From contig JAJONO010000032.1 of the NCBI GenBank assembly GCA_021323535.1, forward strand, positions 29,639 through 93,638: a stretch of DNA of 64,000 bases, given 5' to 3'. The notes under the pieces are model-generated. The model was not told the DNA's origin, searched no databases, and saw only the letters and a list, made by a program, of their open reading frames with translations. Both the position numbers and the translations under genes were made by a program. Below are positions 16,415 to 24,318 of this stretch, piece after piece (position 1 is the first letter of the stretch; each line of letters starts with the position of its first letter). Origin of the DNA: Bacteroidota bacterium (GTDB lineage: Bacteria; Bacteroidota; Bacteroidia; B-17B0; Aurantibacillaceae).

Positions 16415-17557
16415 TTAGGCAGTGGTTTTAACCTGAAATAACTCCGCCAGTTTACTCACCACAAAATCGATCTCCTCCTTTGTATTGTACTTACAAAAAC
16501 TGAATCGCACCGAAGGCCTCGTCATATCAATTCCTAAACCTCTGAGTACATGACTGCCCTGGTTACTTCCGCTGCTACAGGCACTTCCCCCGCTGGCGGC
16601 AATTCCTGAAATATCAAGATTGAAAAGAAGCATCTCTGCATCCGGATGATTCGGGAAACAACAATTCAATACTGTGTATAACGATTTGTCAAAAGAAGTT
16701 TCTCCATTAAAAACCGTTCCCGGAATAGCACTGGTGAGTTGCTGCTTCATGTATTCCTTCATGCCGGAAATATGTTTCTGGTGTTCTTCCATTTCGTTGA
16801 AACAGATTTCGAGCGCTTTAGCGAGACCAACAATTCCGTAAAGGTTTTCGGTTCCGCCGCGCATGTTTCTTTCCTGTGCGCCACCATGAATGAATGGCGT
16901 AATTTTATTATTGTGATTGATGTAAAGAAATCCAACTCCTTTTGGTCCGTGAAATTTATGAGCGGCACAGGTGATAAAATGAACCTTAAGCTCTCTGAGA
17001 TCCATTCGGTAGTGACCCATAGTTTGAACCGTATCGCTATGAAAAAGCGCATTGTATTTTTCGCAGAGCTCGCCAACTTCCTTGAGTGGGAGCAAGGTCC
17101 CGATCTCGTTATTGGCATGCATTAACGAAACTAAACTACGGCTGTTATTTTTTAAAAGTTCTTCGAGGTGCGCAAGGTCAACATTCCCTTTTTTATCGAT
17201 CTTCACCCAGCTGGCTTTGATCTTACCGGCTTTCTCCATGGTGTGAATGGTATGTTCAACAGCATGATGTTCGATGGGTGAAGAGATCACATGTTTGATT
17301 CCGAATGTTTCCACGCTCTGAACAATGGCCATATTATCGGCTTCTGTTCCTCCTGATGTAAAGAAAATTTCAGCGGGAGTTACATTCAGCAATTTGGCTA
17401 CCGTTTTACGAGCGCCTTCAATGGCAGAACGTGTTTTTCTTCCGTAACCGTGAATAGAAGAAGGATTTCCAAAATCTTCCGTCATAAACGGCATCATGGC
17501 TTTCAATACTTCTCCGTCAAGCTTCGTGGTGGCTGCGTTATCGAGATATACTTTCAT
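16415..17557 (-). CDS. Cysteine desulfurase (NifS/IscS-type class V aminotransferase)
   Basis: A 380-residue PLP enzyme that removes sulfur from cysteine to give alanine and an enzyme persulfide for iron-sulfur cluster and thiolated-tRNA synthesis. Visible sites are the start YLDNAATTK, the PLP-binding histidine region SPIEHHAVEH, the PLP lysine K201 in AAHKFHGPKG and the persulfide cysteine C327 in GGSACSSGS. The short loop around C327 fits the NifS/IscS group rather than SufS. No iscU or other cluster gene is adjacent. A heptad array separates it from the upstream phosphoglucosamine mutase gene. Confidence 0.93.
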   Translation of the reverse strand: MKVYLDNAATTKLDGEVLKAMMPFMTEDFGNPSSIHGYGRKTRSAIEGARKTVAKLLNVTPAEIFFTSGGTEADNMAIVQSVETFGIKHVISSPIEHHAVEHTIHTMEKAGKIKASWVKIDKKGNVDLAHLEELLKNNSRSLVSLMHANNEIGTLLPLKEVGELCEKYNALFHSDTVQTMGHYRMDLRELKVHFITCAAHKFHGPKGVGFLYINHNNKITPFIHGGAQERNMRGGTENLYGIVGLAKALEICFNEMEEHQKHISGMKEYMKQQLTSAIPGTVFNGETSFDKSLYTVLNCCFPNHPDAEMLLFNLDISGIAASGGSACSSGSNQGSHVLRGLGIDMTRPSVRFSFCKYNTKEEIDFVVSKLAELFQVKTTA

Positions 17558-17560
17558 TTC

Positions 17561-17637
17561 TTAGAGTTTATAGTCAATGGTTTATAGTTTATAGTGGAGC
17601 GCTAGCTGTTGAGTATAAACTATGGTCTATCGACTCA
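17561..17637. repeat. Heptad repeat array between the mutase and cysteine desulfurase genes
   Basis: Eleven 7-base units: TTAGAGT, TTATAGT, CAATGGT, TTATAGT, TTATAGT, GGAGCGC, TAGCTGT, TGAGTAT, AAACTAT, GGTCTAT, CGACTCA. The last unit contains the stop codon of the upstream gene (17635-17637). As in the 6091 array, the polarity flips after a GC-rich centre. Confidence 0.8.
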
Positions 17638-19032
17638 ATTTTTAATGATTTCTTTTATGTCTGAAATAATTTTTTTAGCAAGATTTTCCGCGGTGGATTG
17701 TGTCTGGCTCTCACTGTAAATTCTTATAATAGGCTCGGTGTTGCTCTTACGTAAATGAACCCATTCTTTATCAAATTCGATCTTAACGCCGTCCACCGTA
17801 TTAACCGGTTGCTTTTTATATTTCTCTTTTACTTTGGTTAAAACATTGTCCACATTAATTTGAGGAGTGAGTTCAATTTTATTTTTCGAGATAAAATAAT
17901 TCGGATACGATTTTCTTAGCATAGAAGCGGATTTACCATATTTTGCCAGATGAGTCAGGAAGATAGCAATTCCAACTAAAGCATCCCTTCCGTAATGAAG
18001 TTCCGGTAAAATAATTCCGCCGTTTCCTTCGCCGCCAATGATCGCATTGGTGTCTTTCATCATTTTCACAACGTTTACTTCTCCCACAGCAGAAGCGGAA
18101 TATTTTCCACCTTGTTTTTCTGTGATATCGCGAAGCGCGCGTGTACTTGATAAGTTACTTACAGTGTTTCCTTTTTTATGTTGTTGTAAAACATAATCAG
18201 AAACAGCAACGAGCGTGTATTCTTCACCGAACATTTCCCCGTCTTCGCAAACCAGTGCTAAACGATCAACATCCGGATCAACACTTATGCCAATATGTGC
18301 TTTTTGTTTCACAACGGTCTTGCTGAGATCGGTCAGATGTTCTGGTAATGGCTCAGGATTGTGAGCGAAATTTCCGGTTGGCTCCGCATTGATGGTAGTT
18401 ATTTTTTTCACCCCCAGTTTTTCAAGCAGAGCCGGAACTGCAAATCCGCCACTTGAATTAATAGCGTCAATTACTACATTGAATCCTGCTTTTTTAATAG
18501 CAGCCGCATCAACATAAGGAAGATCCAGAATTTTCTGAATATGAGTATTTAAAAAATCGTTGTTTACAGAATAAGAGCCGAGTTCATTCACTTCAGCGTA
18601 AGTAAATTCTCCCTTATTGGCAATTTCTAAAAGCTCTTTACCGGTTTCTTCGCTGATGAATTCGCCCTTTTCATTGAGTAATTTCAAGGCGTTCCATTGT
18701 TTAGGGTTATGGCTCGCGGTTAAAATAATTCCGCCGCTGGCTTTTAATTCTGTTACAGCTATCTCAACGGTAGGAGTGGTGCTGAGTTCAAGGTCAATCA
18801 CGTCAATACCCATGCCTATAAGCGTTCCGCTAACAATGTTGGACACCATTTGTCCGCTGATCCTGGCATCGCGGCCAATAATCACCGTACTTGCTTTTTT
18901 GGATTTGTTATTCTTTAAAATTAAGGTTCCGAATGCCGATGTAAATTTTACGATGTCAATAGGAGTAAGGCCATCGTCCGGCTTTCCACCGATGGTTCCC
19001 CTGATACCTGAAATGCTTTTTATGAGAGTCAC
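17635..19032 (-). CDS. glmM: Phosphoglucosamine mutase (alpha-D-phosphohexomutase family)
   Basis: A 465-residue phosphohexomutase that turns glucosamine-6-phosphate into glucosamine-1-phosphate on the way to UDP-GlcNAc for cell wall and LPS. The phosphoserine is S107 in TASHNPKQWNALK, the metal loop is DPDVDRLAL, the sugar loop is GGEGNGG and the phosphate-binding loop is RKSNTEPIIRIY. The start MTLIKSISGIRGTIGG is normal. Start is GTG at 19032, lying inside an inverted repeat (19028-19074). A phosphomannomutase activity cannot be fully excluded, but the sequence fits the Bacteroidota GlmM type. Confidence 0.88.
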   Translation of the reverse strand: MTLIKSISGIRGTIGGKPDDGLTPIDIVKFTSAFGTLILKNNKSKKASTVIIGRDARISGQMVSNIVSGTLIGMGIDVIDLELSTTPTVEIAVTELKASGGIILTASHNPKQWNALKLLNEKGEFISEETGKELLEIANKGEFTYAEVNELGSYSVNNDFLNTHIQKILDLPYVDAAAIKKAGFNVVIDAINSSGGFAVPALLEKLGVKKITTINAEPTGNFAHNPEPLPEHLTDLSKTVVKQKAHIGISVDPDVDRLALVCEDGEMFGEEYTLVAVSDYVLQQHKKGNTVSNLSSTRALRDITEKQGGKYSASAVGEVNVVKMMKDTNAIIGGEGNGGIILPELHYGRDALVGIAIFLTHLAKYGKSASMLRKSYPNYFISKNKIELTPQINVDNVLTKVKEKYKKQPVNTVDGVKIEFDKEWVHLRKSNTEPIIRIYSESQTQSTAENLAKKIISDIKEIIKN

Positions 19033-19074
19033 TTTGTGTTGTTTTTAAGACATGTAAAGATACTACAAAGTGAC
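19028..19074. promoter_or_regulatory. Inverted repeat over the glmM start, possible operator
   Basis: GTCACTTTGT (19028-19037) and ACAAAGTGAC (19065-19074) are perfect reverse complements 27 bases apart. One arm covers the GTG start codon, and a -7-like TATCTTTA lies between the arms on the minus strand. This could be a binding site for a dimeric regulator or a leader hairpin hiding the start. Confidence 0.4.
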
Positions 19075-19201
19075 TAACAAATAACCCATTTAAATTAACA
19101 AAATGTTGATTTTTTAAGTAATTTGGCGATTGAACGAACCGCTGTGTTCCGCTAATTTAGTAGCTTAGCAATTGAAATTGACCACCTTTTTAAATACCGG
19201 T

Positions 19202-19654
19202 ATGCCCTTTAAACGATTACTGATTATTTTCACATTTATACTTTGTAAGTTCACCGTAAAATCGGAAAACACTATTCTGTTTCCGGATTCTTTTTATGCC
19301 GGTTCTATTGAGAAAATTGATACTTCTCTGTTTGTTGTGGAAGCAATTCATGAAAAACGGGATGGCCGTCCGAATCCTATTCTTCAGCTGTTTAAAGTAA
19401 AACAAAAGAAGAACAGGAAAATTACAGCCGCTATACTTGCGTTTCCTTTTCCATTCGGCATAGTTGGTCTGCACCGCATCTACCTCGGAACCGCTCCTTA
19501 CGTGCCGGTGGTATACATTGGTACGCTCGGCGGCGTTCTTGGTATTCTCCCCTTTATTGATTTTTGTGTTATCATACTAGATAAGAATGTTGATCGTTAT
19601 ATTGAGAATAAAAATGTTCTCATGTGGGTGGACGATAAAAAACCAGCTAAGTAA
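19202..19654 (+). CDS. TM2-like small membrane protein with signal peptide
   Basis: A 150-residue protein starting MPFKRLLIIFTFILCKFTVK, a signal peptide or membrane anchor. The frame is open back to a TTG at 19172, but the ATG at 19202 fits the export signal better. The second half (FPFGIVGLHRIYLGTAPYVP then GTLGGVLGILPFIDF) is a TM2-type hairpin: a helix, a short turn with GLHRIYLG, and a second helix. Function is unknown. Its stop codon shares one base with the asnB ATG (19654), so the two are co-transcribed. Confidence 0.75.
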   Translation: MPFKRLLIIFTFILCKFTVKSENTILFPDSFYAGSIEKIDTSLFVVEAIHEKRDGRPNPILQLFKVKQKKNRKITAAILAFPFPFGIVGLHRIYLGTAPYVPVVYIGTLGGVLGILPFIDFCVIILDKNVDRYIENKNVLMWVDDKKPAK

Positions 19655-21561
19655 TGTGTGGAATAGCGGGTATAATTTTAAAGCAAAACAATTCATTCGA
19701 TCTTAAAGAAACTGTTACGGCCATGTCGCAGGCCATTGCACATCGTGGTCCCGACGGAGAAGGATTTATTTTCGCCTCTGAAAGCGAAGTTGTTCCGTAC
19801 AACAGAGAAAACATTTCCTTCAAACGAAAAGACCTGGCTTACATACCCACACAGAACTTTCAACTTTCAACTAATAACTTTCAACTCGCATTTGCACATC
19901 GTCGCCTCTCCATTATCGATCTCAGTGAAAGTGGTTATCAACCCATGTGTACTCCCGATAAAAAACTCTGGATCACATTTAACGGCGAAATCTATAATTA
20001 CATTGAGTTAAAAAAGGAACTTCAGACATCGGGACATAATTTTGTTTCGGAAAGCGACACTGAAGTTATTCTGCAGGCGTATCGGGCCTGGGGATTTGAT
20101 TGTGTGAAACGTTTTAATGGAATGTGGTCGTTTTGCATTTATGATTTAAATAAACAAATTTGTTTCGCGTCACGCGACCGTTTAGGCGTAAAACCATTTT
20201 ACTACATTAACAGAAATGATGTTTTCGCTTTTGCCAGCGAACAAAAGGCATTTGTTAAGTCCGGACTTCTCAAAGCAAAGTATAATCAAAGAGCTGTTCA
20301 CAGTTATCTCGTGAATGGATTGCTTGAAACGGAGACGAATAATTTTTTTGAAGGAGTAGAGGAGTTGTCCCCCGGACATAATCTTATTTATTCTCTTCAA
20401 TCGAAAGAACTTAAAACGGAAACCTATTACAGGATCGGTATCGATCAGCGGCATGAAAGCCTGAGTGATAAGCAACTGATAGAAGAAATTGAAAAGCGTC
20501 TGTACAACGCAGTTAAACTCCGTCTGAGGAGTGATGTTGAAGTTGGAGCTTGTCTCAGCGGTGGTATTGACAGTAGCGCCATCGTTGGTCTCATGTACAA
20601 AATTCTTGAAAGAAGCAATTACTGTTTTACTTCTGTGTTCAGGAATGAAACAATGAACGAAGAAAAATTTGCTGACATCGTTGCAAAAAACACAAAAGCA
20701 AAACACGTTAAAATTGAACCAACGTTTGAAGGCTTCATAAAGGAGCTGGATGCCTTGGTGTATTCACAGGATGTTCCCATCTGGGATACTAGCACTTATG
20801 CACAGTTTAAAGTGATGGAACTGGCGAAACAAAATAATATCAAAGTGGTGATCGACGGTCAAGGGGCCGATGAATTATTCGCCGGATATCATCATCATTA
20901 TGTTGCAAAGTGGAACAATTTGTTTTTGCAGGGACAAAATATCGAAATGATACGCGATATTAAAGCGTCTAAGAAAACAATCGATGGTCCGTTTGTATTT
21001 TTCGCCAAAGAAAAAATAAAACAAAAACGAAATGTAAACACGTCGGTTCTGCAGCATTTTTTTAAAGATGACTTTCTCGGTTCGAACGAAGTGTATAATT
21101 CGGCAACCTATTTTGATTCGGTAAATGAACAACTGATCCATGATATTGAAACAACGCGCCTTAAGACATTCCTCAAATGTGAGGACCGCTGCGGTATGTG
21201 GCATAGCGTGGAAAGCAGAACACCGTTTAGTGACGACGTTGAACTGATCGACTTTATGTTTTCATTTAATGGTAACAGAAAGATAAAGGATGGTATTTCA
21301 AAATATCTGTTGAGAGAAGCTGCAAAAAACGTTCTTCCAAATGAAATTTATTCGCGTTACGATAAAAAAGGTTTCGAGACACCGATGAAAAAATGGGTCA
21401 CAGAGTTAAAGACTCAAATGACCGATGAAATAAAAGCGGCCAATTTTGATTTTCTGAATACTACTTCCCTTGATAAAATAAATCTAGACAGTTCGGCACA
21501 GCTGAAATTATTTTTCAAGTTGTTTATCCTAAGCCGCTGGCAAAAAGTGTTCGCCGGGTAG
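19654..21561 (+). CDS. asnB: Asparagine synthetase, glutamine-hydrolysing
   Basis: A 635-residue class II amidotransferase. C2 of MCGIAGI is the glutaminase nucleophile; HRGPDGEGF and the synthetase P-loop SGGIDSSAI are intact, as is the region GQGADELFAGYHHHY. It makes asparagine, or amidates a sugar or peptide as in many envelope loci, from aspartate or an acid, ATP and glutamine. Residues about 68-79 (NFQLSTNNFQLA) are encoded by five heptad repeats at 19855-19889, an insertion before the conserved AHRRLSIIDLS. Many Bacteroidota AsnB proteins have a longer loop here, so activity is probably preserved. Confidence 0.93.
   Translation: MCGIAGIILKQNNSFDLKETVTAMSQAIAHRGPDGEGFIFASESEVVPYNRENISFKRKDLAYIPTQNFQLSTNNFQLAFAHRRLSIIDLSESGYQPMCTPDKKLWITFNGEIYNYIELKKELQTSGHNFVSESDTEVILQAYRAWGFDCVKRFNGMWSFCIYDLNKQICFASRDRLGVKPFYYINRNDVFAFASEQKAFVKSGLLKAKYNQRAVHSYLVNGLLETETNNFFEGVEELSPGHNLIYSLQSKELKTETYYRIGIDQRHESLSDKQLIEEIEKRLYNAVKLRLRSDVEVGACLSGGIDSSAIVGLMYKILERSNYCFTSVFRNETMNEEKFADIVAKNTKAKHVKIEPTFEGFIKELDALVYSQDVPIWDTSTYAQFKVMELAKQNNIKVVIDGQGADELFAGYHHHYVAKWNNLFLQGQNIEMIRDIKASKKTIDGPFVFFAKEKIKQKRNVNTSVLQHFFKDDFLGSNEVYNSATYFDSVNEQLIHDIETTRLKTFLKCEDRCGMWHSVESRTPFSDDVELIDFMFSFNGNRKIKDGISKYLLREAAKNVLPNEIYSRYDKKGFETPMKKWVTELKTQMTDEIKAANFDFLNTTSLDKINLDSSAQLKLFFKLFILSRWQKVFAG
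19855..19889 (+). repeat. Heptad repeats inside the asnB reading frame
   Basis: AACTTTC, AACTTTC, AACTAAT, AACTTTC, AACTCGC: five 7-base units in register. They encode part of a surface loop in the glutaminase domain. Confidence 0.8.
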
Positions 21562-21575
21562 ACTTCGCCAAAGTC
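21561..21575. repeat. Short palindrome GACTTCGCCAAAGTC
   Basis: It starts on the last base of the asnB stop. The core ACTTCGCCAAAGT also occurs twice, in inverted order, in the hairpin at 46295-46377. Confidence 0.6.
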
Positions 21576-21587
21576 CGCCGCCGTAAT

Positions 21588-22259
21588 TTAATTCTTAGTT
21601 TCTTCTTTCTTATCCTTATTCTCAATGAATCTAAACTGTATTCCTGCACTGAAAACAAATCCCGGAGAACCTTTTAATTTATAATCGTGATCTTTTGTAA
21701 AGTTTTCATTGTCTGATTTCAATTTTGGATACAGGAAGAAAGGCATGCCAAGCTTCATATTAAAGCCAAACGGACCAATATAAAGCCTTGGATTCACATA
21801 TAAGGAATAATACAAACCCGAACTCCAGATGCTGGTACTTTCTTTGTCTTTAAGTTCCCATTTTAATTTTGAATAGCCTATATCTCCTCCCAGAACAAGA
21901 TCAAATCCTTTTGTTGAAACAGGGTGATAGTTTAGCTGCACTACAAAGTCATTCGATTTTAAAGTAGGTTTTACATTGTTAACAGTATCTTTTTCGGTGA
22001 AAAAATTAGCGCTTTTAAAACGCAGGCCAACACCGAATTTTTTATGTAAACCATATTCGGCCCCAAAGGTAAAATGGCTGTTTCCGGCCTTATCGGTTTC
22101 GCTGGTATCGCGACCATTCACTTTGTTATGAATATCTATTTTGGTATTATAGATTTCCAGTCCGCCGCCGGCATCAATAACGAGGGCGCCTTTGTAAAAA
22201 GATTGTGATTTGGATTGTAACGTAGCAAGTAAAATAATAAGAGTAAAGATTTTTTTCAT
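21588..22259 (-). CDS. Outer-membrane beta-barrel-like protein
   Basis: A 223-residue protein with a signal peptide (MKKIFTLIILLATLQSKS). Strand-like repeats with aromatic ends and glycine turns follow (FTFGAEYGLHKKFGVGLRFK, SSGLYYSLYVNPRLYIGPFG). The last strand GFVFSAGIQFRFIE ends with the aromatic pattern common to barrels, followed by a charged tail. Function unknown. It is the last gene of the minus-strand run that includes the PorE-like gene, 71 bases after that gene, so it may be co-expressed with it. It converges on asnB. Confidence 0.72.
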   Translation of the reverse strand: MKKIFTLIILLATLQSKSQSFYKGALVIDAGGGLEIYNTKIDIHNKVNGRDTSETDKAGNSHFTFGAEYGLHKKFGVGLRFKSANFFTEKDTVNNVKPTLKSNDFVVQLNYHPVSTKGFDLVLGGDIGYSKLKWELKDKESTSIWSSGLYYSLYVNPRLYIGPFGFNMKLGMPFFLYPKLKSDNENFTKDHDYKLKGSPGFVFSAGIQFRFIENKDKKEETKN

Positions 22260-22330
22260 GCCCTGGGTTTTAATTAAAGTTAATGAATTTTGACGATCAA
22301 AAAAACCAGAGGTTTAATGGGGTCTGAAAA

Positions 22331-24304
22331 TTATTTTACCCCGGTAACCTTAAACTCAGTTCTACGGTTCTTAGCCTTATTCTCAGGAGTTGTGTTAGGC
22401 ACTTTTGGTTTGGTATCGCCATAACCTTTAAAGCTCAGGCGTTCGTCATCAATTTTACCTGTTGTTATCAGGAAATCATGTACAGCTTTGGCACGGTTGT
22501 TTGAAAGCGTAAGATTTGCTTTTTTGTTACCGTCGCTATCGGTATGTCCGCCCAATTCACCCCTCATAGTAGGGTTGGCTGTAAGGAACTGAGCCAGCTT
22601 AATAAGCTCGGCTTTACTTTCAGGTTTAAGATCCCACTTATCCACGTCGAAGAATACGTTCTTTAATTCAACAACGCTTCCGGTATCGATGGGTTCGAGA
22701 GGAATTTCGAGAATGAAAGGTTTGTTGAAATCAGTTTCTTTATTTTTTAAAGAGAAATTCTCACTATAAAAAAGGTAACCACTTTTGTTTACGTTCACTA
22801 AGTAGTTTTTGTTGGCTGTTAAGGTTACAAAAAATTCACCATTCGCATCCGAATAAGATTTGGTAACATTGGCTCCGCTTTCAAGATCAAATACTTCGAA
22901 GTTGGCTTCGAGTGGCGCTTTTGTTTTAGCGTTAAAAATTTTTCCTTTGGCATAAGTAATTTTTTCAGGACGAATATCCGCTGGCATTTCAAACTGGTAA
23001 ATATCCAGCCCTCCGATTTTATCTTCTCTTCCGTCACTTGCAAAATAAGCTATACTACCTGATGGATCAACGAGTAAACTATTTTCGTCTCCCGCTGTAT
23101 TAATAGGATAACCAAGATTGACTGCAGGTCCCCAGTCTCCATTAGGCTGACGTTTGCTCATGAACAGATCTGTTCCACCTAAACCAGGATGTCCATCGCT
23201 GGCAAAATAAAGTGTCATGTTATCAGGGTGAATGAAAACCGATTCTTCATTACCACTTGAGTTAACGTTAGCGTTAAGTTTTACCGGAGTTTGAAAACGT
23301 CCGTCGTCACCAATGGTGCTCGAATAAATATCAATGTTTTTACTTCCACCCCTGCCTTTAAATCCCTGGATAAAATATAATGTTTTACCATCGCTGCTAA
23401 AGCTTGGTTGTGTTTCCCAATTGGCGGTATTGATTGCTGTTCCCGCGTTTCGGGGTTTCGTCCATTTGCCATTCATTTTCTGCGAGTAAAAAATATCGCA
23501 GCTTCCCATTCCTTTTCTGTCGGCCGAACCGTAATCGCCATACTCATCTGCGCAGGACGCAAACAACATAATGTTTCCATCTGCAGAAAGAGTAGGGGCG
23601 CCTTCGTTACCCGTGCTGTTAATGTTTAGCATTGGCAGCGCTGTTTGCCAGGCTCCTTTTACTTTTGAACTAATAAAGAAATCTTCGTTAAATGCTCCCG
23701 GAAGTTCCTGGCGTGGAAGCGCGCGAGTAAACATAAATGTGTTACCATCGCCGCTGATAGCAGGAAAGTATTCGTCGTTTGCGGTGTTTATTCCTTCGCC
23801 AACATTAACAGGTTTAAAAGGTTTCGGATTTTTTACAAGTTTGGATGCAAATTCACAATTCTTGATCTGCTTTAAACTCTCATCTTTTAAATTCGGGTTA
23901 ATTCTTTCGAACTTGATAAACGCTTCGTAAGATAATTTCGCATTGTCGAAATCAGACATAGACTGATAAGCTTTTGCGAGATAAAAGTTATTATCCGTCA
24001 TGAATTTCGGATTGATCTCAATCGCTTTCTTATAATTCTCAACCGCTTCTTTTGGTCGCTTTTTTATCATCAGGAAATCCGCATAGGCCGAATATGCTTC
24101 AATGAAATTCGGATCTTCTTTGATAGATGCAAGTATCTTTTTTTCCGCGGCTGCATCTTGTCTGTTCCTGAACAGACTCTTACTTTCTTCAAACAGACTA
24201 ATGGCTTTTTTATTGGTAGAGGAATAGGAACCGGGAGGCATGTTTTGCGCGTTTGCCAGGTGGGTCACGAAAAGGGAAAAGAATATGGCTAATAATTTTT
24301 TCAT
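22331..24304 (-). CDS. TPR / PD40 / CRD / OmpA envelope protein, PorE-like
   Basis: A 657-residue exported protein. Signal peptide to about residue 19; TPR helices about 27-150; PD40 propeller repeats about 165-440 (TLYFIQGFKGRGGSKNIDIY, TLYFASDGHPGLGGTDLFMS); a carboxypeptidase-regulatory-like domain about 450-530; and a C-terminal OmpA peptidoglycan-binding domain about 540-657 (GHTDSDGNKKANLTLSNNRA). This architecture is that of PorE, which tethers the type IX secretion complex to peptidoglycan; many Bacteroidota carry several paralogues, so a T9SS role is plausible but not proven. It lies 14 bases after the M61 peptidase gene. Confidence 0.85.
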   Translation of the reverse strand: MKKLLAIFFSLFVTHLANAQNMPPGSYSSTNKKAISLFEESKSLFRNRQDAAAEKKILASIKEDPNFIEAYSAYADFLMIKKRPKEAVENYKKAIEINPKFMTDNNFYLAKAYQSMSDFDNAKLSYEAFIKFERINPNLKDESLKQIKNCEFASKLVKNPKPFKPVNVGEGINTANDEYFPAISGDGNTFMFTRALPRQELPGAFNEDFFISSKVKGAWQTALPMLNINSTGNEGAPTLSADGNIMLFASCADEYGDYGSADRKGMGSCDIFYSQKMNGKWTKPRNAGTAINTANWETQPSFSSDGKTLYFIQGFKGRGGSKNIDIYSSTIGDDGRFQTPVKLNANVNSSGNEESVFIHPDNMTLYFASDGHPGLGGTDLFMSKRQPNGDWGPAVNLGYPINTAGDENSLLVDPSGSIAYFASDGREDKIGGLDIYQFEMPADIRPEKITYAKGKIFNAKTKAPLEANFEVFDLESGANVTKSYSDANGEFFVTLTANKNYLVNVNKSGYLFYSENFSLKNKETDFNKPFILEIPLEPIDTGSVVELKNVFFDVDKWDLKPESKAELIKLAQFLTANPTMRGELGGHTDSDGNKKANLTLSNNRAKAVHDFLITTGKIDDERLSFKGYGDTKPKVPNTTPENKAKNRRTEFKVTGVK

Positions 24305-24318
24305 AGGTCATTCCTGGT

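Noticed and set aside
16739..17125. Frames on both strands overlapping the cysteine desulfurase
   Set aside because: Shadow frames; the desulfurase has all family motifs and spans the region.
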